A stretch of DNA of 64,000 nt, from the NCBI GenBank assembly GCA_023213315.1, contig JAKCPI010015794.1:60497-124496 (forward strand). The letters are read 5' to 3'. A program made the position numbers and the translations under genes. Position 1 is the stretch's first letter. Every line of letters starts with the position of its first letter. The notes below the pieces were generated by a model. It saw nothing but the letters and a program-made list of their open reading frames with translations, had not been told where the DNA came from and ran no database searches. Of this stretch, positions 55,684 to 64,000 are shown one piece after another. Origin of the DNA: Euborellia annulipes (Eukaryota; Arthropoda; Insecta; Dermaptera; Anisolabididae).

Positions 55684-55861
55684 CAGTTTTTCTCAAAATT
55701 CGCTCTAACAATTTTGATTAAAATTAAAATATAAATTATTTTTTAGAAGCTCTTAAAATATATTTATTATATATTCTCATTTTCCCATTGAAATCTTTTG
55801 AAACATACTTTACTCTTATAATTCATAGGAAAGATAGGAGAAATAGTTGCCATGGTAACAA
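55684..55861 (+). mobile_element. HP-A internal fragment, interrupted by HP-SINE
   Basis: CTCAAAATTCGCTCTAACAA through GAAAGATAGGAGAAATAGTT and GCCATGGTAACA match the HP-A body. Family sequence then stops and an HP-SINE starts within about 10 bp. Confidence 0.7.
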
Positions 55862-55871
55862 AAAAAACTTA

Positions 55872-56048
55872 ATGGGTTTTTTTTTTGCAACCGGAAGAAA
55901 TAGAACAGGCCGGCCCATCGCATGGTCTGACGCCTGTTGAAAATATAGAAGAAAGGGACAGACATGTAAAGAACAGAATGACTGCCGGTCTCAGCTCGGG
56001 TAGCTCTTGGTCGCCATCCACGAACCCACAAGATGTGGGCCCCTGAGC
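55872..56048 (-). mobile_element. HP-SINE, subfamily A, 3'-truncated
   Basis: The plus-strand reading runs from CCGGAAGAAATAGAACAGGC through GGTCTGACGCCTGTTGAAAA to the structured end (CCCACAAGATGTGGGCCCCT). The first hairpin has changed on one side (CTTGG against CCACG). It was probably inserted in the HP-A fragment just upstream. Confidence 0.75.
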
Positions 56049-56760
56049 ATTAGAAAACCTGTTCTAATCTACCTTAATGATTTAATTTAAGGGACAAATC
56101 AACATAATCTCGATTTGTTTTGTTGGATATTTAATTAAAAATTTTGTTTTTTAATAAGAATTTCCAATAAAATAAACAGAGAAAAACTAAAATGGAAAGA
56201 TTAAAAAATTTGCCATTAATAAAAAAATTTCGACATCTTTGTTTTATTTAAATTGTAATTATTTATTAAAATGATATGGATTTGTGTTACATTGATTAGT
56301 CACACCAGATTTTTGCATTTTTATCTCCCTTTATGGATGGAATAAATTCATTGATCCAAGTCTTCTTTAAACTATACCGAGTAAAGCCAATAAATATTTC
56401 AAAGCTAACTATTTTTGTGATTGAATAAATATTCTAACTCATATAAGAGAGGAAACTTAACTAAAATTACTTTGACATATTTAGTATATAGAGTGGTGTA
56501 CCTAAAGGATAGGCAAAACCAAGACACATATATGACAAGTGATATATTATCACTCTCAAAAGACCTCTCTCTCTCTCTGTGACAGATGATATTTGACAAA
56601 GCCCTCTCTATACATATACAAACTCGAACTTACTTATATCAATAGGCCTATAACCAAAAAGAAAAATAAATAATCAGAAAGTTGAAAATTTTAAAAGATA
56701 ATTAATTAACTATACATTTGATTTTTACGGGTCTAGTTGAGATTTATTTTTAGTAATTTT
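56049..56760. other. AT-rich intergenic DNA
   Basis: TCACACCAGATTTTTG at 56300 is an isolated HP-A terminal scrap. No gene. Confidence 0.45.
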
Positions 56761-57328
56761 TACTTTCTCTTACCTCTATATATGTTAATATAGAGAGAGA
56801 GAAAGTATTGGATTCATGTCAAAAATTCGATGTCGAGATTTTGATCGATATATACGTTTTGTCACCTGTATTCAAAAAATCTGGTGTGACTCGTCGCACA
56901 GCACACAACTTTCTCTTACCTTCGATAATCGAAGCTGTTCTGAGCTTGTCACACCAATTTTTTTGTTTCGAAATATATTTAGTTTCCGATAGTACTGTAA
57001 ATTTGAAATCAAGATGTAAAATGTATAAACATGGGAAAATATTTAATATATTTTGTTACCATGAAAACCATTTTCCTATCTTTCCTATGGAGTTCAAGAG
57101 TAAAGTGGTTTACAGAAGATTTCAATGCCAAAATGAGAATATACATTTTAAAGAGCATCTAAAAAATAATTGATTTATGAATTTTAATCAAAATCATTGG
57201 AGCAAATTTTAAGAAAATCGAAAAAAAAACTGAAAAAGTACATCAGTAAAGTACTAGTATTTTTGGGCCGATTATGATTCAAAAGCTTATTTCCTAGGGG
57301 AGTGCCTAACTTAAATATAAAATTTCAA
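56761..57328. mobile_element. Chimeric HP-A: outer end joined to reversed palindrome end
   Basis: 56761-56872 is the forward outer end (TACTTTCTCTTACC ... TATACGTTTTG). At about 56873 it joins a reversed copy that starts with the palindrome (AAAAAATCTGGTGTGACTCG) and runs to AATATAAAATTTCA at 57328. The reversed part lacks its own outer end. Two ends of the family are thus fused without the middle. Confidence 0.7.
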
Positions 57329-59244
57329 GTGCAGTCTTCCCACGTGGGGCTTAGTGCTTAGACTTTGCCTCTTCAACTTCACAATTAACAACTGAGAATA
57401 CTTGGATCTGTAACAAAAATTCTATAATTATTTGGGTTGTTTATCTTCGGGTAAAAAGTAAGGAATTTTTAACGTTATTTGCCAACAAGGTTACTAGATA
57501 AAATATAAAGTATATTCAAATTTCTTTGGAACCTCTCCTTGGTAAATCACCCAAAAATTTCTTTAAGTTAATTATGTTTTTTTAATAAGGATTGTGTGCT
57601 AAACGCTCTTTACTTGTTAGTAAAGAAGTTAGTAAAAAAGAATAAAAATTTAATCAAATTTTTACTCTTTTTAATTAGCAATCAAATAAAACAGATTTAT
57701 TCTTATCAGGTTTCTATTTTTTTTTCTTTGTGTCGCGCATATCATTTACTTATTTCCATAATTTTCTCTATCCAACGGCATTGTTTGTTATCTTTAAGGT
57801 AAGAAGAAAAAAAGTGTAAGAGCTAATTTATAATCTTTCATTTTCTACCTGTTAAGGTTTTCTTAATTAAATTAAACAAATTCTTCATAATTTTAATAGT
57901 CAAGTAGAGGGGAGGGTGTGGAGGAGGGCGTTATATGAAATATGGCTCGTCTAACTTAAATAAACTTGAAATAGAGCTTATCTATGAATTTTTACGATCA
58001 CATAAAAATATTCTATTCTTTAATTCATAAAAAAAAAAACTGCCATAAAGAAAAGTCCAGAGAAACAAATTATGATATATATTTTCAAATATCAGAGTGG
58101 GGTTTTTATATTAATATATGTACATATTTTAAATTTTTTAAAAGCTCTTTTGGGAATTCATCTGAATTAGAATCTAATAGTAATTATACATTTACTTATT
58201 TTTGTCATTTATTTTTTGTGATTGATCAAACTTAGTATACATTTTTTTTTTTTTTTATTTCTATTAAATGTTACAAATTTTTTAATGATTATCATTTAAT
58301 GCCAGGTCTATCCAGAAATCGGATCCCAGAAGCGCTCCAGGGTCTCAACAGAATTCAGAGTATGTATACAAAATATTTATTTCTTAATTAGATGAACGTC
58401 TCATGACTTTGCGAAACACTTGAAACTTTCAACAAAACAATAAAATGCAAATAAAACAAAATCTAGATTAGAGAATAAAGTAAATAAATACCCGTCAGGG
58501 TCGGTTCAAAGAACGGACAAATAAATCATCGATGTTTATATTAAAAAGATAAATTGCTAATTAAAAACAATAGAAGATTGCTGAAATCGCCAAAATTAAA
58601 AAAGAAAAACTTATTTCTCAATGGGCTTTTAAGATAAATATTTATATACACTTTTAAATATTTTAATAAATTTTAAATTACATTTTTATTTAGAATAAAT
58701 GCTTGTATCGCTGGCTTCCGGCTGGTGTTCAACAGCTTTCTTTCCTTAGGACACCCATAATTTTTTTAAAGATTGTTACTTTTGAAATTATAATCTGTTC
58801 ATTAAATACCCGGTCTGGAGGATCTTTGGAACATGTAATAAATAAACCATCAGGGAGGTCAATTTCAAACTGCCTACCTTCCAGCTAAAATGACCGAATT
58901 TATGCAGTAATAGGCCCTACAACAAATCAGATTTTTATTTTTAAAATAAAAAATATACCTAGTATACCTAGTCTTTGTTCAAGTTTTTTTTTTAAATTCC
59001 TAAATCCAATTTTATTAAACTTTATAAATATATACCTGTATATGCATATTAAAGAATGAAAAATATTAAATTATTTAATAATATTTTATCGAATTCGGAT
59101 ATTAAATTCAAGTAATATAAAATGTCAATTTGTTTTGTTTTTTTTTTTTCAAAGAAATTTGTAGGCGTATATAAAAAAATGTAATCAATATTTGTTGATT
59201 TTTATTGTTCATACCTCCCCAACAAGTGCCCAATACTGAAGATA
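57329..59244. other. AT-rich intergenic DNA
   Basis: No gene is supported. 58690-58890 is slightly GC-richer. CTACCTTCCAGCTAAAATGACCG near 58875 resembles TATCTTCCAGTTATCGAATA near 51915 and may be another worn repeat. Confidence 0.4.
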
Positions 59245-59425
59245 CAGGACCGTTCCTACTCTTTTGACGCCCCGTGTAAAAAAAAAATTTGCGCCCCTCT
59301 TCTTTTTACCTAACCTGGCAGGTTAAACCTGCCCTCAATCATTGTTTTATTTGAAGGCACAAAATGTACTCAATAACAAGTTTGTTGGTTAAAATATAGG
59401 AAAATAAAACAAAATGTAATGTAAA

Positions 59426-59858
59426 CAGGGTTGCCACATATTAAAATGCTCAATGTAGGACAATAGGAAATGGCCATATATATATATATAAATTTTTTAG
59501 GTGATGATAATGCTAATTTATTTTAAGTTATTTATTTAATGACTACATTCAATGTCTGAACTTATATTTTTCATCCCTCTTCGCGCATTTTAATAATTTA
59601 ATGTTGTTTCGAACTTTCTCATAAAATTGTACGCAATTTTCTTTACAATTAACGCTTACAAGCAATTCCGCTTTGATTAACTCTACTGAACACTTATTTC
59701 TTTCATCCGGGCGTTTAGAAATCGATTATACAGACTTATAAAAACCAACTTAATATTTTATTTTCAAAGTAGGACACATTAGGCTTCATTGTAGGACGTA
59801 GGACATTCATTGTGATTGTAGGACTGTCCTACCGAAAGTAGGACGCGTGGTAACCCTG
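59426..59858. mobile_element. hAT element H6 nested in H5
   Basis: The perfect 8-bp duplication AATGTAAA (59418-59425 and 59859-59866) encloses ends CAGGGTTGCCACA and, from the right, CAGGGTTACCACGCG. GTAGGAC repeats lie near the right end. 433 bp, non-coding. Confidence 0.9.
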
Positions 59859-59903
59859 AATGTAAATGTAGTTATAAATTAGGCAACTAACAATTAGGCC
59901 CTA

Positions 59904-60492
59904 CACCGTTGAAAAACTTCCAGAAAACTTCCTATAGAAGTATAGGAACTCTGTTTCATAAACTGTTTATGAATAGTATATGAGAAAATTCAATTTGTTG
60001 CCAACCTAACAAATTTATTGTATATTTTAAAATTAATTATTTTGGTAAAAATTGTTAATTTTAATTTTTATAGCTATTTAGTTGAATTACTTTATAAAAA
60101 TTATTTAATTAGTATGATTTTAATATACTTCATAAAGATTTAAATAGTTTAGAGCGCGAATTTCCAACCGGAATTTAATAAATTTAGATTTGTGAAATAA
60201 ATTTTAAAAGAATAATTTCAAGTTTCCTTAAAATAATTATAAAATAATATTAATTAAAAATTCCTTGAGGTAGTCGAGTTATTTGAGAACGTTTAGACCA
60301 GTGATTCTCAACTTGTCGCGGTACACTTTTAACGATTTCAAAATTTGGCGGCACACAAAGAAAAAGATAAGTTTAAAAGTTGGTAATTTGTTCATAAACT
60401 TTTAGATTAATTTTATTTCATATCCTGGGTATTAAAATTAAACCACGAAAGTATATGAAAAATGATTGAAAATTCATATTTTTTTTACATTG
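59904..60492. mobile_element. CAC-ended repeat, copy 1 (interrupted)
   Basis: The left part (CACCGTTGAAAAACTTCC ... CTGTTTCATAAACTGTTTATGA) and right part (GGGTATTAAAATTAAACCAC ... AATTCATATTTTTTTTAC) match the element at 62903 in order. The middle is disrupted by the hAT-type end near 60297. No target duplication. Confidence 0.5.
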
Positions 60493-60652
60493 AACTTAAC
60501 TAGCCGGTTTATATAATAGTATTATTGTTGTAGTATGTAGTATTATTTGTTTTGTTCGATTTTATTACTGCGAGAATGATTTTTAAAATATCCTTTTTTT
60601 CTCCTTCTTGCTTCTCCTCTGATTTTGCCGCCCCCCACTTGGAACGGCCCTG

Positions 60653-61684
60653 GGTAGATATATTAAATAAACTATAGAAAAATTTCTTTGGTATTCTGGA
60701 ATTAATAAAAAATTTGGATTTTAATCAAATAATCTTCGAGGTTCTTATTAAAATTGTTCTTATCAAAAAATTTTATATCACATTTTAATTTAATCACAAA
60801 CATAAATTTAGTGCATGTTTTTAAATGAAAAATTTTCTCTCCGGCATCATTATTTTTCTTATCTACTACACCCTACATTTAAAACCTCCTCTTCATCAAT
60901 TGAATTTTCGTTTATTAATCTCTCCTCCTCTTTCTCTTTCTCTCTTTCGAGTTTTGAGGCTCATGGGTGACCCAACGGCGCCATTTTGCTTGGTTTTTAT
61001 TCACGACGCGTTGAGCCCATATCGCTCGCTCTCTGAGAGAGGCACAGGGGCTTTATTATTAAACTCTCTGAAAACAAACCCGGGTGTTTATCAGTCAGGG
61101 CTTCTTTTGTTTAAAAAAAAAATTCATTAAAATCCTAGAATTCATTTTAGAATTTTTTTTTTTTTGTGAAAATAAAAGAATATTTAATTATTATTTGGTA
61201 ATAATTTTCCATTTTAGTGAACTAAATCTATCATTTGCATGACACACATACATTTACCGTAGACTTTATATTTATTTAGACTTATGAAAACAATAAATTT
61301 AGTGTAGTAATATAGTGTAAACAAATGCCTGCCTCGCCTATTACTACTTGCGAAAATAAATAAATTCTAGTTTTGTTCATAATGCAATGCAACCTAGAGG
61401 GTAATATTTAATCAGATAATTAACCTCATTTTCCAACTCAAATTAACTTGTAACGTTCTATATACTATAGGAGATATTTACGAGTAAAATATATATATCA
61501 ACATAGAGGTAGATTATTAATAAATTTGTCATTTAAAACTTTTTAAAATTTTTATCTAAGTCAACCTAAACTGAATAGAGAAAGAGGATAAAACCAAATT
61601 ATATTCCTGCACCCTTCTGAGATATTTTGATACGGACAGAGAGCAGTGGACAAATAATTGATAATGATGGTTTATTTTAGCAAA
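60653..61684. other. Intergenic DNA with a GC-richer island
   Basis: 60900-61100 is unique and GC-richer (GGGTGACCCAACGGCGCCAT near 60964) with a CT tract before it. The open frame across it shows no domain. The rest is AT-rich. Confidence 0.35.
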
Positions 61685-62020
61685 TAATAATACTATAAAA
61701 TGTGTTATTAATTACAATAAAATACAACGTTTCGGCTGATAATTCTGCAGCCGTCATCAGGTAGATGCTTTCACTTTAAATAATGAATCATCAGTTAGAT
61801 TTCATTATTTAAAGTGAATGCAGCCGTCATCAGGTACATGCATTCACTTTAAATATGAAAACTAACTGAAGGTTCATTATTTAAAGGGAAAGCATCTACC
61901 TGATGACGGCTGCAGAATTATCAGCCGAAACGTTGTATTTTATTATATATTGTCTTTTGTTTTATTATATATTTTGTATGTTGTTTTTATTATAACACAT
62001 TTTATGTATTTATTATTATT
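61685..62020. mobile_element. Inverted-repeat pair with hammerhead-like motifs
   Basis: Arms around 61690-61785 and 61875-62005 share AATAAAATACAACGTTTCGG onward with near-perfect complementarity for about 80 bp. A third, shorter copy lies between them (GCAGCCGTCATCAGGTACAT, 61822). Each arm, in its own sense, reads CTGATGA-C-GGCTG-loop-CAGCC-GAAAC (plus strand 61900-61931), the layout seen at 2621. Penelope-like elements often occur with inverted or tandem pseudo-LTRs carrying such motifs; assignment is inferred. Confidence 0.55.
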
Positions 62021-62902
62021 CCAAGATTAAAAAATGGTCTTCTATTTCTAATAACAATAATCGTGCAAATTCTAAATCAATTAATCAAAGAGTTGACAAT
62101 TTTAGGCAGTGTATAGATGGGTCTTATTTTTGCCATAAATTCATTTAAAAAAATTTCATGAAATTGGGAAAATTTTAAGTTAACACCCTCATTTAAACAA
62201 TAAATTTAAAAACGTGATATTATTTACAAATATTCTTTCTTCAAAGAAAAAAATAATTATCGCCCCCCCCCCCCCCGTGGATGCATTGCTCTATGATTTG
62301 TCATAAATTAAGAATTTGTTCGCGTAATAAAAGCTATTTAAAGTAACAAATAACTTTAATATACTTAAAATTGATAATCACTATATAATAAGAAATAATT
62401 AAATTTAACGATTGCGGTGTGGGTTTCAAGTGAAACATTTTGAACAAAGGTTGTATTTATGTGGGTTTAAGAAATATTTATTTATAAAAATTGAAAGACT
62501 TTACAAGGAATCGATAGATAGAGAAAGAGATGAAATCTTTTACCAAAAACTTCTTCACTCTTTAAAAGATTTTTCTTGCTGATATAAAATATTCAAATAG
62601 GTAGAAGAGGTAACAATGAATAAATAATAAAAAGAATTTCGATTCTGGTTCAGGCATCTAAGATAAATTATATATAATTTCATTTTTATCCATAATAAAG
62701 TTTAATCGAGAAATAATACTTAGCAAAAAAGAATTTTGTTTTACCATATCATTCACAGGTTCCCTTTAGGTCGCTAGATGCATAAACCGAATATTAAAAT
62801 TTTTTTGCAATTTACTTAATGTACTTATGTAGATTTTAAAGCACGTGACCATATCAAATAAATAAAAATAATTGAAAACATTGTTTTAAGACACTGTAGT
62901 TA
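62021..62902. other. AT-rich intergenic DNA
   Basis: C15 near 62263. No gene or bounded repeat. Confidence 0.5.
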
Positions 62903-63297
62903 CACTGTTAAAAATTTTCAAAGGATATCCATAAAAGTTCTATGAATTCTGTTACACAAACCGTTTATGAATTTTGGCATTCGGGTATATGAAAGATAAA
63001 TAAACTTTCATAAAGTTTCATAAACCGGATTATGAAAAATTTCATACACGAGTTTAAAAAACCGCCTCCCGAGAGGTTTGAACTCGGGAGCTTGGGTTTA
63101 TTCCCTTCATACGTATGACGCCTATGCAATCTAGACTAGTTACGTTTTTAAGAATATCATACTTTTTAAGCTACTTAAATTTGATTTTACTTAATAAACC
63201 AGTATATGAACTTGATTTCACAAACTGGGTATATTAAAATTCAAGCACGACAGTATATCAAAAACGATTGAAATTCATATATTTTTTTTTTCAAGTG
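62903..63297. mobile_element. CAC-ended repeat, copy 2, with tRNA-like insert
   Basis: TA|CACTGTTAAAAATTTTCA on the left and, from the right, TA|CACTTGAAAAAAAAAATA form short termini with TA on both sides. The end sequence is reminiscent of CMC (CACTA/Mirage)-type ends, but the similarity is short. Around 63060-63145 it contains a minus-strand GAGTTCAAACCTC B box inside CTCCCGAG/CTCGGGAG, absent from copy 1. Confidence 0.5.
63060..63145 (-). repeat. tRNA-like sequence, not a valid tRNA gene
   Basis: The minus strand reads ACTAGTCTAGATTGCATAGG, then a TCATACGTATGA palindrome in place of the anticodon arm, then CTCCCGAGTTCAAACCTCTC. The T loop is two bases too long for a standard cloverleaf, and the 5' acceptor strand does not pair with the 3' side. 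A SINE head or decayed tRNA is likely. Confidence 0.45.
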
Positions 63298-63569
63298 TAT
63301 TATAGTTATAGTTTAAGTGTTTAAAAGAATATGCAAAAGGATTAAATTTCATTTTAAAGAAAGTTTAGTAAAAGTTTATTTTTCTTTATTATGCATAAAA
63401 TTGCAAAGTTTTCTTCTATTAAGGGCGTTTCAATAAAAGCCCCCCCCCCTCCCTCTTGAGGAATGATTTGAGCTCAAATAAAGATTTTGTTAACAAAAAA
63501 AAGAAAAACTGAGATTCTGATTTTAGTTAAATTTCAAATTTATAGCTACTAAATTCGAAATTAAAAAAT
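63298..63569. other. AT-rich intergenic DNA
   Basis: C9 near 63441; nothing else recognised. Confidence 0.5.
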
Positions 63570-63722
63570 ATATAGAAAAAAAAAGAAAATTGAGCTTTTT
63601 CAGGCTATATTGAAGTCCAGGCTTATTATTTAGTATTCAAATGATTTAAATAAATTCATCGGACTGCCTGTGGTCCGAAACCCACTCTCCTTGGTTTTTA
63701 GATTATCAATATTGACATATGT
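63570..63722 (-). mobile_element. tRNA-SINE copy
   Basis: The minus strand reads GTGGGTTTCGGACCACAGGC (B-box region), AGTCCGATGAATTTATTTAA, ATCATTTGAATAC, then AGCCTGAAAAAGCTC as the tail: the order of the 15.65-kb SINE. Upstream it shares TATCAATATTGACAT (complement) with the copy at 7.0 kb. Confidence 0.6.
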
Positions 63723-64000
63723 CAACATCTCTAACCTAAAGGGGGTTTTATTTCTTTGGAAGACAACCATTATATTTTTTATTAATATAAAAAATTAATT
63801 ATTTTTTACTAATAATTAGTTTTGGCTTCTTTTTTTTTCTTTTTCCTTAAAAACTTCTTAATTCAAAATTAATCTTTAAGAATCACCATTGACTTAGATA
63901 TAAACTCGTTTTCCAAGTTTTAGGCTTCTCTCACCCTCTCTCAAGTTGATCCATGTTGCTCTCCTAATCGAACATAGCAGGTTCCTGGTAACGCTCTGGA
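63723..64000. other. AT-rich end of window
   Basis: No feature recognised. The last 80 bases are GC-richer and may continue into something beyond the window. Confidence 0.45.

Larger units (their letters stand above)
59245..60652. mobile_element. hAT-like element H5 with nested elements
   Basis: The ends CAGGACCGTTCC and, from the right, CAGGGCCGTTCC agree at 11 of 12. The 8-base flanks (TGAAGATA and GGTAGATA) match at 6 of 8, so the insertion is old or the boundary slightly off. The body holds a younger hAT (59426-59858), a CAC-ended repeat (59904-60492) and, near 60297, a lone CAGTGATTCTCAACTTG hAT-type end. No transposase remains. Confidence 0.6.

Noticed and set aside
56808..57173. The longest open frame of the window (121 codons) as a gene
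   Set aside because: It crosses a junction between two oppositely oriented HP-A pieces, and the equivalent frames in other copies contain stops. A short frame start shared by copies (CQKFDVEIL) only reflects shared DNA.
60825..61130. 101-codon frame over the 60.9-61.1 kb island
   Set aside because: Starts in AT-rich sequence, crosses a CT tract and shows no recognisable motif.
63060..63145. Functional tRNA gene on the minus strand
   Set aside because: The B box is good, but the T loop is too long, the acceptor stem does not pair and the anticodon arm is a palindrome with no normal loop.
1..64000. Bacterial, plasmid or phage origin
   Set aside because: No operons, Shine-Dalgarno-linked frames or phage genes; SINEs, LINE tails, hAT and piggyBac elements are eukaryotic.

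Overview
The window looks like an intergenic or intronic stretch from an AT-rich invertebrate nuclear genome, most likely an arthropod. Three things point that way. No long open reading frame, operon-like layout or bacterial signal is present on either strand. Every recognisable coding scrap belongs to a transposase. The repeat mix (hAT, PIF/Harbinger, piggyBac and mariner relics, Helitron-like ends, tRNA-derived SINEs, LINE-like tails) is typical of an invertebrate genome. The species cannot be named from this sequence alone. I found no supportable host protein-coding gene, rRNA gene or intact tRNA gene. Unrecognised small exons cannot be excluded without splicing evidence.

Layout. 0-5 kb: an inverted repeat, a LINE-like 3' tail, a small hAT element and an inverted-repeat element with a hammerhead-like motif. 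5-8 kb: a 67-bp hAT micro-element inside a tRNA-like relic, a GC-rich unique island and a worn SINE. 8.7-26.5 kb: six long copies of one family, called HP-A here, which has a long palindrome at one end. Among them lie SINEs, two inverted-repeat elements (16.66-17.35 kb), an internally deleted piggyBac (18.32-19.72 kb), a 15-bp tandem array and a mariner remnant. 27-35 kb: a structured SINE family (HP-SINE) with clear target-site duplications, a Helitron-like element and a deleted mariner that keeps part of its catalytic domain. 35.9-36.9 kb: a tandem array of about 115-bp units with G-tracts. 38-40 kb: more SINEs and a pre-miRNA-like hairpin.

42.8-48.1 kb is a dense nest of DNA transposons. 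Two copies of one hAT-like element each carry a different insertion, so each copy gives the empty site for the insertion in the other. One insertion has TAA duplications (PIF/Harbinger-like). The other is a hAT element that itself contains a further hAT element. 49-64 kb: more HP-SINE, HP-A and SINE copies, a GATCC-rich hAT element, a hAT with nested elements (59.2-60.7 kb), another inverted repeat with a hammerhead-like motif (61.7-62.0 kb) and a small element with CACTG ends.

Between the repeats lie several GC-richer, non-repetitive islands (about 6.15-6.65, 12.4-13.05, 16.1-16.35, 20.7-21.0, 29.05-29.5, 37.1-37.36, 42.05-42.54, 50.3-51.0, 55.1-55.55 and 60.9-61.1 kb). These are the best candidates for conserved non-coding or cis-regulatory DNA, but nothing here proves it. 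No set of genes acts together in this window. The biology on show is transposition, nesting and decay.
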